A DNA stretch of 64,000 nt from positions 33,989,351-34,053,350 of the forward strand of contig NC_077230.1 in the NCBI RefSeq assembly GCF_027887165.1. The letters run 5' to 3'. The translations under genes and the position numbers were made by a program. The notes beneath the pieces are model-generated. The model saw only the letters and a list, made by a program, of their open reading frames with translations. It ran no database searches and was not told the origin of the DNA. The stretch is from Monodelphis domestica. Lineage: Eukaryota; Chordata; Mammalia; Didelphimorphia; Didelphidae. Shown here piece after piece: positions 47,340 through 60,870 of this stretch. How positions within the stretch are numbered: position 1 is the first letter of the stretch; each line of letters opens with the position of its first letter.

Positions 47340-48870
47340 ATTGATATTCTTGTCCTTGTTTAGTGAAAAATAATATGATAGAAGATGATCTAACCATACC
47401 AGATATCAAAGTGTATTATTATAAAGTACTTATCTTCAAACTAATCTATTATTGATGAAGAAAGAGTAGTGGATCCGTGGAATAGAGTAGGTACACACAA
47501 TATGCACAGTAGAAATGACTTTAGTAATGTTGTGTTTCTTACATGCAAAAATCCATATTTTAGGATCAAGAACTCACTGGGTCAAAAACTGCTGAGAAAA
47601 CCAGAAAGCATTTTGGCAGAAACTAGATGTAGACCAATGCCGCACATCATGTATCAAGATAAGGTCAAAGTGGCATTTGATTTATGCATTCAGGGTAATG
47701 CCAGATTTAAATTAGGGGGAAAAGAATTATCAAATAAAGGACAGAGAACATTATAGGAGGTGCAATGGATCATTTTCATTACCTTTAAAAGTTTTCCACA
47801 CAAAACCAGAGGGAAAGAAGAAAAATGGGAAAAAATTTAAAGATCTGATTAAGGCCTCATTTCTCAAAGATATAGAGCACTGGATCAACTTTATAAAGAA
47901 TACAGTTGTTCCCCAATTCATAGATGCTAAAATTATATGAATAATCAGTTTTCAGATGAAGAAATAAAAACTGTCTCTAGCCACATAAAAAAGCACTAAA
48001 TCACTATGAAGAATACAAATTTAAACAACTCTTACTTTTCATGCCTATCAAATTTTCTTAACGAGACAGGAAAGGAAAATGAAAAATGTTGGAGGTGATG
48101 GGGGAATATTTGAGACACTAAGGTACAGATGGTGGAATTGTGAACTGATTCATCTATTCTAGAGAACAATGTGGACATATGCTCAAGGAGCTATACAATT
48201 GTGCATATTCTTTGACTTGGCAATATCACAACTAAAACAGTATCCCAAAGAGATTAGAAAATTTTAAAAGATGAAAAAAAAATGTCCCTTTATGTACAAA
48301 ATAATTTATGGCAGGTCTTTTTTGTGTTGAAGAACTTAAAATTTCAGGGATAATATTCAATTGTGAAATGGCTGAAAAATTTGTGGTATGTGATTGCAAC
48401 AATATTATTGTGCTACATGAAATGATGATTAAGATGATTTCAAAAAACCTGGAACACTTATATGAACTAATACATAATGAAGGGAGCAGAAGCAGAACAC
48501 TGGGTGCATGAACAGCAATGCTATGCAATGATCAACTGTAAATGACTTTGCTATGCCCAGAAATACAAAGATTGAAAGACAGTTCTGAAAAACTGAAAAA
48601 TGTTATCCACTTGCAGTGGAAAAGGTGATGGAATCTAAATGCAGAGCAAAACATATTGTTTTTTACTTTATTTTCCTTTTTTCCTGGTATGTTTTATTTC
48701 TCAACATGATGAATGAGGAAGGAAATATGTTTTACATGACTGCATATGTATAATCTTTATCAAATTGCTTACCTTTTTAATGAGGTTGGAGACCAGGGTG
48801 AGTAGGAAAGAATTTGGAACTTAAAATAGATTTTATATGTCCTTAGAAAAAAATTTAATCATTAAAAATA
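47340..48870 (+). mobile_element. Old LINE-1 ORF2 3' part, sense
   Basis: 'gatctaaccataccagatat', 'ggaaaaaatttaaagatctg', 'gtggacatatgctcaaggag', 'ggctgaaaaatttgtggtat'. Heavily decayed; the open frame at 47469-47756 belongs to it. Confidence 0.8.
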
Positions 48871-48945
48871 TTTTAATGTGCTTATATGCTGAAAGGTAGA
48901 AAGTTCAGCAACATCATTGGTCTAGGGGAGACTGTAAACAGAGTC

Positions 48946-48997
<52 letters not shown>
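48946..48997. repeat. (AT)n microsatellite
   Basis: Perfect AT run in gene B intron 1. Confidence 0.95.
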
Positions 48998-48999
<2 letters not shown>

Positions 49000-49168
49000 C
49001 TAATTATTAAGGAAAAGATACCGGTAAAGTATAAGTGGATGGCTTATAATTCCATTGCAAAGCTAGAGTGACCAGGCCAACTGTACTGGGAGGAAATTTT
49101 ATTTTTACTGTTGCTTCAGATGTTTTAGGCTTTCATTATTATTACTATTATTATTTTTGTATTTATAG

Positions 49169-49289
49169 GTGACAACGAACTGGGGCTTTGTACTTGTATC
49201 TTCTTTGATCCAGCAGATGAGGATGGAAAGGAACCAGGGGTTTTTATAACTGAAATTATTGAAGGAGGTGCAGTTCACAAACTTGGATG
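49169..49289 (+). CDS. Gene B exon 2: PDZ domain, first half
   Basis: Exon of 121 bases, acceptor ATTTATAG, donor GGATG|GTGAGT, phase 1 to 2. It reads GDNELGLCTCIFFDPADEDG, then GVFITEIIEGGAVHKLG. ELGL is the carboxylate-binding loop (X-hydrophobic-G-hydrophobic) of a PDZ. GVFI..I.EGGA follows the neurabin PDZ (GIFV..V.EGGAA). PDZ domains bind C-terminal tails of membrane or signalling proteins; in neurabins the partners include p70 S6 kinase. The match to neurabin also rests on the flanking exons. Confidence 0.85.
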
Positions 49290-51037
49290 GTGAGTTTGGT
49301 TTTGTAATTTTATAAGAATTGACTTTGTAGGGAGGATTTAACATCATTCTAAAAAGGGTTAATATTGTAAACATGGAAAGTGACTACACAAATAAAATCT
49401 CTGAAAAATACAGAAATATCAACTTTAAAAATATTGTCATGACCAAGCTAGTAAGGAAATGGAATTGGCTTGGAAACAAAGATTCTATAATTCCACTCCA
49501 ACTTGGTCTGTAAACTGTGACTTTATTCTTGATCATTGAGAAGGTCTTTAATAATTGCCATAATGAGCCCATTGTAAACATGTGCCCAGCTATTTCCAAA
49601 TCAGGTCAAATTAACAAGTATTTATAAATCTATACCATTCCAGAACCTGTGCTCTCCATGAAGGGATATAAAGAAAGTGGGAAAATAGTTCTTGATTTGG
49701 AGAAATGAAAAACTGAATTGACTAGGCAACAAACAAATTACTATTGTGTGCAGAAAAGATCTATACTAAATAAATGTGAGAAAATCTGGGTGTGGGGGAT
49801 ACTTTGGTTGTATTAGAAAAAATGGTATCCATGAGACACTGGCAACTATCTTCAGAGATTATTGAAATTTGACTATACAATAAAATAATTCCTGAATTGA
49901 GAGAGGGCTTCCTAGATATAGGAATGTAGGAATATACATTTAAAATATTACTATAAACTGCCCAAAGTGAATCCTTGAGAAAGGAAAAAAATAAGAAATG
50001 CAAATAGGTTGCCAAATCATAACTTTAACCTTGTAAGAATTTACTATGCAACTGGGGTCAAATGGTACCCTCTATGTCCTTGCTCATGATGTAATTTTGG
50101 ACTTTAAAATAGAATTCTTCCTGAGATGACACTCTGTTACATAGAACTGAAAGCAAAAAACGCCATCAGGCTTTCTGTTTCAAAGCCTGAGGCTCATTAC
50201 TTCTTCATCCCCAACTCACTTAGCCCAGATGGTTTTAGAATTTTTTCCTGCTTCCTAGATTGTAACAGAATTGATTTCTTTAGCTGCCCATCCTGAATAT
50301 CCCAAATAAATGGTGGAAATTTTCTCCTCTTAACCTCCCAAAGTTGTTTTCTTTTCCTCAGTTTCTATGATGACATTTATCTGTTTATTATCACCCAAGG
50401 TCTCTACAATAAAAATATCAACTAGAAGTTTCCTTCTGAATTATCGTCTCCTTACTCAGTCTTCAGTCAGTGGGGCATTGTCTGATACCTCAGAAGAATC
50501 ATTTGTTTTAGTTTCTGCAGATCCTATTGACTTTCTGAAGAATATTAAAATTGAAACAATACTCTGATAATTGTTTGTAGGAGGGCATCTGTGTTTGTGG
50601 ATGATTTCTCTTGGATCCTTCTCACTGTGTTTTCCAAGATCTGCCAAAGTCCTTTCCTTTTTCAATCTCATTTCATTATTGAGACTTAGCCAGCTGGAAA
50701 GGCTTGGAGTACAGACCCAGTAATGAACACTAATCATCCTTGAAGCCTACTTAAAAAAAAAAATATTCAGGGATGAATCCCTGGAAGAATCCCCAGACAG
50801 GCTGCACGGTAATGAAATTATTGAGACACACCAGCCCCCTAAGTCTTCTGATTAATTTGTAGAGAAGTGGTGACTGAAAAATTTGTAAGTGGCAGCCATT
50901 ATAGTAATGGTATGATGAGTCATTGAAGTCTATCTCTTAAATTAGTACCATATCTTCTAATCATACACATGCATTGGACTTTTAGGTCATAAAAATCTTC
51001 AATGTAATTTTAATTACTATGCAATTCTATTTTTCAG
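49290..51037. other. Gene B intron 2
   Basis: No exon, RNA or clear repeat recognised beyond a short A-run. Ends in the acceptor ATTTTTCAG. Confidence 0.5.
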
Positions 51038-51145
51038 TATCCGTGTATTTGACCAGATTATTAAAATAGGTGACATCAATCTAATTGGATTGGATGAAGC
51101 AGAAATCGTCTCTACTTTTAAAAAAATGGACGATTCTCCTTTCCA
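51038..51145 (+). CDS. Gene B exon 3: PDZ domain, second half
   Basis: Exon of 108 bases, phase 2 to 2, donor TTCCA|GTAAGT. Reads CIRVFDQIIKIGDINLIGLD, then EAEIVSTFKKMDDSPFQ. I.V.DQI..I..I.L.G is the central PDZ strand-helix part and parallels IQVNDQIVEVDGISLVG in neurabin. The usual G of the L.G.GD.IL pattern is partly replaced, as it also is in neurabin. Confidence 0.85.
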
Positions 51146-51479
51146 GTAAGTAAATTTTCCCACATTTCTTTAAGATGCAGAGATTGCTAGATCATTGTTT
51201 TTGATTTGGAAATTTCTTTAGCAATGTGTTCAAACAGAAAAATTGGGGAGAAAGAAAGCCTAATTAACATGTTTAAATAGTTTCTCTTTTTGTCTTCTTT
51301 TGCTAAGAAATGACCCTCTTTTTTTCTGTTCAGCAGTTCACAAGATATTTTAGGACCCATTTGCACCTTCCTTTCTGAATACTCTATCACATCTCAAGCA
51401 AACCCTTGATTTTCATTTGCATTTATTTTTAGTTAATGAATTTTTATTTTCTTGGCAAATAATGCTCCTTGAACCTGAA

Positions 51480-51485
51480 GAGGTT

Positions 51486-51516
<31 letters not shown>

Positions 51517-51518
51517 GT
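51480..51518. repeat. (GTTTT)n simple repeat
   Basis: Run of TTTTG units in intron 3. Confidence 0.9.
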
Positions 51519-51615
51519 AAGAATGAAAGCTTAGCTGAATTTCCCCATTCTGCTCTTTGCATGGCTATGTCTTAATCCAAAGTACATAAATTAAATGTGG
51601 ATATTTTGTACCTAG

Positions 51616-51721
51616 GATTGAAATTGGCCGCGAACCACCTGAAGTGAAGTCAGAACTTATCGAACTCCTCGAGTTGTCAGAGGAAAGGAAGAAATATTTT
51701 ATGGATTCGCTCATAGTACAG
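51616..51721 (+). CDS. Gene B exon 4: PDZ end and start of helix
   Basis: Exon of 106 bases, acceptor TACCTAG, donor ACAG|GTATTA, phase 2 to 0. Reads IEIGREPPEVKSELIELLEL, then SEERKKYFMDSLIVQ. The IGRE motif closing the PDZ, followed by P..V.SE...LI and an ER-rich helix, is a strong match to neurabin (IGREKPG..SE...LI...LE.ER). This is the best single piece of evidence for the family. The downstream duplication begins about 300 bases later. Confidence 0.88.
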
Positions 51722-53521
51722 GTATTATGTGAATCAAATAAAAAAATGCAGAAACGCAAAATTCTTTCTTTTTTTTATCATAACAATATTAAAATAAAAT
51801 TTTTGTTCTTTAAAACGTTTCCTTTCCTACTCTTCAGTAACTTCATTTTAATTTATTACATACTTTTTTATTGTTGCTCTTTTATGCAATTTTATCAATG
51901 TCTCTGAGATTTACATTCTAATCTTCTCTGATGTACTCCAACCTTCACCACTGAATTATCATTTGTAGTATAGAGAATGAATTAAGCAAAACTGAACAAT
52001 AAATACAGCAACTGAATCTGATAGTTTTGCTCCTTTCTGAACAACGGAGATATATACATGTGTGTATGTGTATGTATATTTTTATATCTCTAGCTTTTGT
52101 CCCAGTCTAAGATTTTCCATTACAATTAGTCAGAGGATGGCAATCTTTTAATACTGCTTTAATTTACCTTAGTTTTAAAGAGCCTTCTGTTTCTGCTTAC
52201 TTTACATTATTTAATATGGGTTTTTTAATGTCTTGTAGAATTCTTATTGTTAATTTCAAAAACTTAATAATATCTCATTATATAATATATCACAGCATTT
52301 GTTCAGGTTTTCCCAAATTAACGGACACTTTGTATTCAGACAAAGAATGTGTAAGTGTACACATATTCCCTTGATTTCCTGCCTTTGATGACTTTGGGGT
52401 TTCACTTCTATTCTAGTTGCATTGATTTTGTTCGTGTTAAATCTTTCTCAGTAGTGCAAAATTCCTATTTTTTCTTTTATTATGATCACAAACCCCCTAG
52501 TTTTTTACCATCAATATGCCTCACAAATATTGGTCTAAGAGGTCTTATTCCTGTTGTTTTTCTAATTTTGATTGCTGTATGGGTATTGGTTGATATTAAG
52601 GTTGTATATGCAACTTGAATTCATTATGGTAAATTTTATAGCCCTTTCCTATTCAAACTTTCATTTGTATCACATGATTTCCAGTTTTTCTCAGGCCTTC
52701 CAGAATACAGAATCCTTCCTCTCTCATTTTTGTTTTTGGGTTTTTGAACACCTGGATTGCCGAGTTAATTATCTTCTGGGACTTCCTCATGGTAGAATAT
52801 TTTATGAACTCTTAATTATTGTCAAGTAATCCTGAGTAATTTTATTAATTTTGAAGGTTCAGTTTGAGGACCTGTTAATTTTAGACCTCTTTTATTATTC
52901 TTGTTTTTAACATTTCCATTAAGATTACTTTTCACAACAATCTCTGACCAACAATCTTTTTTCTTATGTCTTTCTGTATCCTATCTCTAAGGCTTTCCCC
53001 AAAATGCTGGTCTACCAATCTGTAAGCCCCTGGAGGTGAAGGAATGTTTTATCTTTATATCCCCAGGACAACACACGGACTTGCACTTTTTAGATGCTTA
53101 AGAAATTATGGTTGAATTAGTTGTTCATGTTGTTATGCTGATGCATAAGCAGGCTCTTGCTTTTTATTCTGTGCTATTTTGCTAGATGTTTTGGCAAACT
53201 CTTTAAAATGTTTTACTATAATTTTGAAATGACCATCCTTCCTCTAATAATGATAATGTCTTTGGAAGAAAGATCAAAGAATATATTTAATCTTTCAAAG
53301 TGTGTATATGGGTATATTGGTATATATTTCATTTTGCAAAAAGTATAAAAGTATTTACTACTGCCTCCTTAAAACCTCTTTCCTATCCAATTATGAAATC
53401 TTTAAACATTAGCACATTAGGAGAGTGGATTTTGTTTGTTTATTTTAAGCATGTTCTTGAGATTTCTGAGCTTTAGGCCTATATTGTAATTACACTTTCT
53501 AAACATTTTCTCCATTTAAAG

Positions 53522-53604
53522 GAAAAAATTAGAGATATCACTATTGTGAGAGGACAAGCAAGTATTTGTAGAAGTCCAAGAGTACCATGGTACTGGATGG
53601 CCAG
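53522..53604 (+). CDS. Gene B exon 5
   Basis: Exon of 83 bases, acceptor TTTAAAG, donor CCAG|GTATAT, phase 0 to 2. Reads EKIRDITIVRGQASICRSPR, then VPWYWMA. Needed to keep frame into exon 6 (skipping it would give TGA). Differs from the gene A copy by five replacement changes, no silent change and one base of length. Confidence 0.75.
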
Positions 53605-54047
53605 GTATATATATATGTGTATATATAGGTATAAAGATATATATGTAAGCTTTTATTGAATATGTAAACTAGTGGTTTTTTTAGACAAAACTTAGTGAAA
53701 GGTTAATAATAAAATAACAATATGCTTTTGCCTCTAAATTCCATTTACTGGGAAGATTTCCAAATTGGAGACTCAATTTAAAAAATGTATATATTCAGTG
53801 GGTTTTTTGGATAATATTTTCCTGATGAGGAATGGCCTCATCATTTCTGGCTTATAAATATATAGAATGAAATAATATAATGCATTAAAATAAGTAAATA
53901 TCAGGAATAGAAGAAATCTCGAAACATCTTGATACACTTTGATGTATAGCAAATAGAACAGATAAAAACAAAAACAAAAAGAATGTTTTTTTTAACTTTA
54001 CCTTCTGTCCTATAATTGAAGCTAAGTGTCAGTTCCAAAGCATAAGA

Positions 54048-54750
54048 ACCAGCTCTCCTCCCACTACTGCTGCTGCCTCCCACCACCAGATCTTAGCAGT
54101 GGTTTCTCCTCCCCCTGCATGCTCTTGGGAAGAGTGCTCAGCTGCAGTCTCCCACTGCTATTTCTGATTCAAGTGTCTGCACAGAGGGTGAGATTCCCCA
54201 ATTTTTGGCCAGTCTTTTCCCCACTCCAGGTGGGTTTTTGAGCCTGTGCTAGCCATTTTTCAATGAGGAAAAGTGACACCATGCTATTCAGCACCACCCC
54301 CTTTTAGTTTATAAGCTGAATTTCTTAAACTGACACTTGGCACCCGGCTTGCAACTCAGGATTTTTTTCACAGGAAAGGGGACCCCTCTGCTGTTTTTTT
54401 TTTGAGGGCACATTAACACAAATCAATGGATTTTAGATTTTATTTTTCTGCCTCCTACCCAAAACATCGAGGACTAATCTTTCTTTCATATGAAAATATG
54501 CTATTGTTCTCCCTTGAAGTTTTGCCCTTCTTTGAGTTTACTCTTTAAATAAAATCCATTCAGTCTTCCCTTTTTTTTTTTTTGGAGGAAAAATGCTTTT
54601 ACAAAGCATGCTAGGTATTCTCACAGAACAGTTTGAATTGCTTGATCTCTAACTAGTGCATATTAGTTCTTGTTTTTTTTTTTACTAACAGTTTGTATTT
54701 GCACTGCATATTTCCCATTTTGTTTGCTTCTCAAGAATATGTAACAGGCT
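54048..54750. other. Gene B-specific insertion, unassigned part
   Basis: Absent from gene A. Starts abruptly inside the SINE matching 1975-2165. Relatively GC-rich at 54050-54300, with several T runs. No coding potential recognised. Confidence 0.4.
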
Positions 54751-54751
54751 A

Positions 54752-54955
54752 GGGGGCAGCTGGGTAGCTCAGTGGTTTGAAAGCCAGCCCTAGAGACGGG
54801 AGGTCCTAGGTTCAAATCTGGCCTCAGACACTTCCCAGATGTGTGACCATGGGCAAGTCACTTGACCCCCATTGCCTAGCCCTTACCACTCTTCTGCCTT
54901 GGAGCCAATACTCAGTATTGACTCCAAGAAGGAAGGTAAGGGTTTAAAAAAAAAA
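54752..54955 (+). mobile_element. Complete tRNA-derived marsupial SINE
   Basis: Head 'gggggcagctgggtagctca', B-box-like 'ggttcaaatctgg', body 'gtgaccatgggcaagtcact', 'cttaccactcttctgccttg', tail 'gaaggtaagggttt' plus A's. Flanked by atgtaacaggctag and atgcaacaggctag, a target duplication with one mismatch. Confidence 0.95.
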
Positions 54956-55014
54956 GACTATGCAACAGGCTAGACTGCTTAAATTAGAGACCAAACTGAA
55001 ATATTCTGACAAAG

Positions 55015-55550
55015 TGTTATGGGGTTCAGATGTGTACCCCTGGGGTTCAGGAAGGATACCTTTGGCAAGAATGCAAGACTCCAAAATTTAGCTTAAAAAC
55101 AAAACGAGAAATTTATTAGTTTAGGAGGCAATGTTGAGAATGGCCAGGAGGATAGCAAGGTTGAGCAGCAAGATGGGGAGCAGTTCCTTGGGAGGACAGC
55201 ATGAAAGGAAAGGCTGCTCCCCTAAGGACAGCATAGATGGAAAAGCTGTCCCCCCAGACGACATCAGTTCTGGGGATTTTGTACTCTTTACAACAGATGC
55301 TATGTCATGGTGTGGACATGACCTAGAGTGTTAATAATCACTTAGGCATTTGGTGGGGTTGAGGTGGTCATCTGACTTGGGTCTGCCTGGAGGCATGAAG
55401 ATTCCTTAACAAAAAGATATCTTGAGATATAGCCTGATAGGATCTAGGTGTAGCCTGGAGGTGTGTCTCTCTGTCCAAAATAGTTTGCCTGAGTTTCTGG
55501 GGGTACAGTGCCCATGTCAAAAGTTTTGATATTCTTAAATATTCTCAACA
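55015..55550 (-). mobile_element. Solo LTR, antisense, gene B only
   Basis: 536 bases starting TGTTATGG and ending TCTCAACA, i.e. TG...CA termini with short inverted ends TGTT/AACA. On the minus strand an AATAAA polyadenylation signal lies at 55112-55117. No internal retroviral genes remain. A target duplication is not clear. Unrelated to the 2681-3652 LTR by eye. It entered after the A/B duplication. Confidence 0.65.
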
Positions 55551-56242
55551 CACAGAGTAGAGAATCCTGCCCATTGCTTCTATCAGAAATTTCCGAGTTC
55601 TGACAAATGAAGTGCAAATAGTTAATAAATAGTGCGGAGGGGAATGAACTTTAAAAGAGATCTGGAAGTTTATTGTTTCCTAACTACTTTTAATTTATTA
55701 ACCTCCATGAGAGTTAAAAGAAGTCTATTGGAATTGGAGAAAAGGATTTTTCACGTCCCTGCCTATGTCTTTATTACGCTTATTTGCTGATTGCTTGTGT
55801 TGAGTTAATTTTTTTAAAGTTCATATCTTAATCAAATCAATATCTTTCTGATATACTGAATCATTTCAAGCTAATGTTTTTGCCTATTAGATATATTCTA
55901 TTATATTGATTTTTGTACCTTTCCCCTCTGACTGTACTGAAGAACATCATTATGAAAGCCCATAAACACCTTTTTCAGTGGCAAAATCATAACTCATTAG
56001 GGGTGTGCTGCATTTGTCACATAGATAATGGATGGACTTCATCACAACTGGTTACAACTTGTATACAACCTTTAGAGAATTTAATGAGCTAAGAATTTCA
56101 ATTGCAATTTTAAGAGGTCTACAGAAATTACTTTAGATATCTAGGAGATTTCTGGAATGATATTTAAAATATATATGCATACATATATTTTAAAAAATGT
56201 TGAACTAAAAGGTAGAGAACCAAATAGATGTTCCTACCTAGC

Positions 56243-56350
56243 CTAGAAAGGCTAAGTGACTTGCCCAAGTAAATACAACTAATTAGTGGCAAGTTACAAC
56301 TAGGTTCTAGAACTAGAACTTGAGTCCAAATCTCTTTAATTCCAAGATGG
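56243..56350 (-). mobile_element. MIR fragment, antisense
   Basis: Same element as 4690-4800. Confidence 0.75.
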
Positions 56351-56393
56351 TTTGATTGCCAGTTGTATGAAACTGCTACCTTTTCTTCCACAG

Positions 56394-56481
56394 TGACCTG
56401 AAATTTGTTATTGGGGCACTGAAAATATTAATAGAAGAAGATCAGGGATGTAGAAAAAACATCCAAGCTATCTTTGAGCAG
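56394..56481 (+). CDS. Gene B exon 6, helical segment
   Basis: Exon of 88 bases, acceptor TTCTTCCACAG, donor CAG|GTAAGA, phase 2 to 0. Reads SDLKFVIGALKILIEEDQG, then C-R-K-N-I-Q-A-I-F-E-Q. With exon 5 it takes the place of the post-PDZ coiled coil of neurabin, much shortened. See 4851 (gene A) and 29891 (gene C). Confidence 0.78.
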
Positions 56482-58485
56482 GTAAGACAGCACAGTTCCT
56501 CCCCATTAATCAAGTTTTATTGAATGTTAGTTGTGTTCACAGTGATAAAAGTGGTGGAAAGCAAAGCAGTCAGTGTGAATGGTGCCCATAATAATGCATG
56601 AAATAAATGCTTCCTATTTCATTCATCCATTCTTTTGATCAGTCCAAACAAAACTTTTCAATCTTACTAAAACTCTTCTTGGCCTAAGAGGACTGCTTCA
56701 TGAAAGGTGAATTGACCAAAACTCCCATATCACTACTCTCTGCCTAGTACTACTTATCACTCTTTAGAAAATCCAGTATGGAAATCATTTGGGAACCCCA
56801 GCCTACTACTACTACTAATCCATGAATTGTGTCTACTTGATCAAGAGAAAGGATCATCGGCTGGGGTATCCTTCTTCCTTGCTTCCCTTACTCCGTTGCA
56901 GCTATTAACTACTCTTAGGTCTTAAGATGTGAATCAGTAACTTTCTTCGTTCTGAAGTGAAGAAGGCCCACCAGGCTTTTTTTATTATTATTTTCTCTGT
57001 GAATGTGCCTCTGAAGTCTGCTAGAATGTAGGCCTTACAATCGATTTCCCCTACTTTTATGCTATCATTGTAACTACTAATTGAAGTACCTCTGGATGTG
57101 TGCAAAATGCTGCTAAGCGCTGGAGACATAAAGAGAAAAAATGAAACATTTCCTGATCTTGAGACACTCTTACTCGATACTCTAAGTGGAAAGTACAACA
57201 TTTAAAATAAGGTTCAGCTGAAGCACAAGATGGAATGCTTCAGAAGTCCTGGGGTCTCAGTGGTAGAATGGATGGAATGGATAGCAAGCGCCATTTGGCA
57301 ATGATTTCACAAAGATTAGTTAGACTGGTTCTGCCATCTATCACATCAGTAAATTCTTTTTGTATTTGAGGATTAAACCCAGTGTCTCGGTCGCATATTA
57401 TCAAGGCTTTCCTGTTGTTATTGGATAAAGTCTAAACCCAGTACCTTCCATACTCTGACACCAGAGGGTTCCATACTTGATTCCCAGAGTACCATAAAAT
57501 AATTTATATACATATGTATATATGCATATATCTATATCTATATCTTTGTAGTCATATAAATCTTATATACCCAGAGCTTAGCTGAGGACCAGAAGACCAG
57601 ACATGGAAGAAGCTCTTAGTAGTGAATATCATTTTTCCTTTTTTCTATACACATGTAAATCTGTGTGTCTGTATATACATATATATGCACATAAATGCAT
57701 GCACACATTTATTTATATATGTGTATGTGTGTATGTGTCGATATCTATACCTCTATCTAAGGCCAGGTTACTTACTCATCAGACCTGCCCTAACATTCTT
57801 CTAGTTTGCAAAAGGGCTTGTCACTGTAATTTCTCAGCTATTATGGTATTTCCACTGACTGTTTTTGAACATCTCTTGGAGTCCATTTTACTAAATTACA
57901 ATCCTCCTAGAAGCAGAAACTCTCTTTCCCCCTGTATATACAGAACTATGCAGGAAGAGAAGCTTCATTTTGTAGTGTTAGGAAGTGATATGTATTGAAG
58001 TGGTCCCCCTGATGTCCATCCTGGATGTCTGAAGCTCACCAGGTCAGTAACATCTTACTGCTTTTGGCAGCTTCCTGCAACTAAATGGCAGTGAAGGTGT
58101 CACCTTGCCTTGAAAAACACAATTCTTAACTGGGAGAGCTTTTAAGCTTTGGATTCTATCCCTAACCTCATTCCTATCTGTATGCCTATCTCTTTACCTC
58201 TTCCCATTCCCATCCATGTCCCCATCTCAGTTCCCAAACCTATCCCTGTCTCTAATCTCATGTAAATCTCTCGTCCTTTCCTGATTGGTTTTACTCAATA
58301 GCTACTAGTCATGGAATTTGTGCATATGTTTTTGAATGTAATAGATCTGAAGGGGTCATTTGAGAATAAAGAGGTCAGATAAGTGGCTAGCAGGAATAAA
58401 TGAGATGGTTGTGACTGTTGGAGAGGAAAAGGATTGAATAACGTGTAATTAATAGATTTATTTTGGTTCATTTGGTAAATTTCAG

Positions 58486-58696
58486 GCTAACATTTTTCAA
58501 GACAAATATAAAGACATGAACACATACAAAGTGAATATGGAACAGAAACCTGATGAATCAAATAAAGAAGGCACATTTTTACCATTGGCCCCAGAAGAAG
58601 AATTATTACTAGAACAATTTAAAATAAAACCTAAAGAGATAAAAAATGAAGATTTATCACCAGGGCAATTATTAGCCCAAGGGGATTTCAATTCAG
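58486..58696 (+). CDS. Gene B exon 7, acidic linker
   Basis: Exon of 211 bases, phase 0 to 1, acceptor AATTTCAG, donor TCAG|GTAAGA. Reads ANIFQDKYKDMNTYKVNMEQ, then APEEELLLEQFKIKPKEIKN and EDLSPGQLLAQGDFNSG. Lies in frame after exon 6. Probably disordered; no catalytic motif. Confidence 0.78.
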
Positions 58697-59261
58697 GTAA
58701 GACATATATCCTTGCTCAAAACATTTGACCCTAAAGTTTTCTGATAGAAAAGAGAAATTTGGAACAAATGTTTCTATCACTCACCGAATCTCTGGTCTCT
58801 ATTCCTTTTCCCTTCATATCTCTAATAATGAGAATGCTAGCTGCTTTATAAGGCTTTCTCAACTATTGGTGATCCCTCTCTTGGTGATTGAACTATAAGG
58901 GACCTTGGAAATATTCTACTATAACATTTTAATTGCTATAGAAATCTATCCTATATGTATGTCAGAATGTCATTTAGCTTCTGCCTCAAAATATGCCGTG
59001 ATAGGAAACTCATTTTCTCAACATCCAGGCCACACTATTGCTAAATTACTTAAGCTTTTAGAAAAGATTTCAGTACAATTTTTTTTGCTCAGGCTTTTTT
59101 TTTATAATTTAGTCCTTTTCCCTTCTTTTGAAATAATACAGAAAAAGATCTTGTTCCTCTTTCCCTATTACTATCCATTTGACCTATAAAATCAACTTAT
59201 TTTCCACCCAAGACTTTTTTTTAATCTCTATGATCATGTTTAGCCTGAAGACAATCTTTAT

Positions 59262-60870
59262 ATGATTTCTTATTACATCGTTTGGACATGGTTTTGTTTA
59301 GAGTCTATTATCCATCCTACTTTAATGACATCCATTTTGGTTTATCAACATTCTGTTGGTCTCATTGCAACAAAATCTTTTTTTTTTTTAATTCAATTAC
59401 TTATAGGAATAATTTTGGCCATTTCTTTTGACATTTTAAAATTCAGATACCCCCATCTCCCTTTCCCTACCTGAGGGGGTGAAGAATCTGATATAGGTTA
59501 TACTCATACTATTATGTAATACCTATTTCCATATGGTTCCCATCATGATAGACACATAACACACATGTTCAATAGAAATCTCATGAAGATTTATAATATA
59601 ACTTATAATTTATAATATAACTATTATAGTGGAAGATGTCAAGTTTTGATCTACACTCAGATTTTTTTTTTGTAGCTTCCTTGACCATTGATAGTATGTT
59701 CTTCATGTGTTACCTTGGAAGCTTAATGATAATGATTTAGTCCTTCACAGTTGATCATTGTATAATATTTCTGTTATAGTCTCTAGTTATAGTTGTTCTG
59801 CTCACTTTTTCTGAATTCATCCTGTTCATTGTTCCTTATGGCATAATAGTAATCCATTACAACCATATTCCACAGCTTGATCATTCAACCACTAAATAAT
59901 GGACAACCCCTCAGTTTCCAATTCTTTGCCACTATAAAAAGAGCTGATAATAATATTTTGGCACAGTTAATTCCTTTTATTCTATCTTTGATCCATTTGG
60001 GTGAGATTGTTGTATAGACCTTTGGGTATTGTTTCATATAAGTCTCTAGAATGGTTGTATCAATTCACACTATCACCAATGAAGTTTATTAGTGTTCCAA
60101 TTTTCCCACCTCCTCTTCAACATTTATCATTTTCCATTTTGGTCATGTTAGCTAATCTGAAGGGTATGAGATCATTTTGCAGAGTTGGCTTAATTTTCAT
60201 TTCTTTCATCAATAGTGATTGGGAATTTTTTAAAATATGGCTATGTAAAGTTTTAATCTCTTCTGAGAAATGCCTATTCAAATCCTTTGACCATTTCTCA
60301 ATTGAGGAATGTTGTGTATTATAAATTTGACTCAGTTCTCTTTATATTTAAGAAATGAGACTTTTATCAAAAATTGCTATAAATTTTTCCTCAGAATTTG
60401 TTTTTTCATTTCTAATCTTAAGTACATTTGTTTTATTTGTGCGAAACCTTTTTAATATAATGAAATCAAAATGCCCTTTTAATCAAGTATGCCGATGATT
60501 TATTTATTTTATTTTTTCATAAAACAAACTATTTGTCTTATTTTATTAGTTCTATGGTTTTCTTACTTTCAATCTATTCATCCCTTGCTTGATTTTCATG
60601 ATTTCCAATTTGCTGTTTAATTGAGGATTTTTAAATTTGTCCTTTTCTAGGATTTTTAGTTGTATCACCAATTCGCTTATGACCTGCTTTTTTTCTACTT
60701 TACCTGATATAAGCAATAAGAGATGTGAATTTTCCTCTAAGTACGGCTTTGGCTACATGCTAAAAATTTGATATGTTGTCTCCTTATAATCATTGTCTTT
60801 AATGAAATTATTGATTGTTTCTATGATTCATTCTTTGACCCATTTATTCTTTAGGCAAAAATTTGTTTAT
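59262..60870 (-). mobile_element. LINE-1 ORF2 3' part, antisense (gene B copy)
   Basis: Duplicate of 7750-9360 with the same boundaries. Confidence 0.8.

Noticed and set aside
54752..54955. tRNA gene
   Set aside because: The tRNA-like head with B-box belongs to a SINE; no complete cloverleaf is present, and a target duplication flanks it.
55131..55334. 67-codon + strand frame
   Set aside because: Lies inside the antisense solo LTR; no homology to a known protein and no splice context.
57603..57998. 131-codon + strand frame (and 6083-6474 in the other copy)
   Set aside because: Intronic; it spans a TATA-like simple repeat, and a length change in that repeat breaks the frame in copy A.
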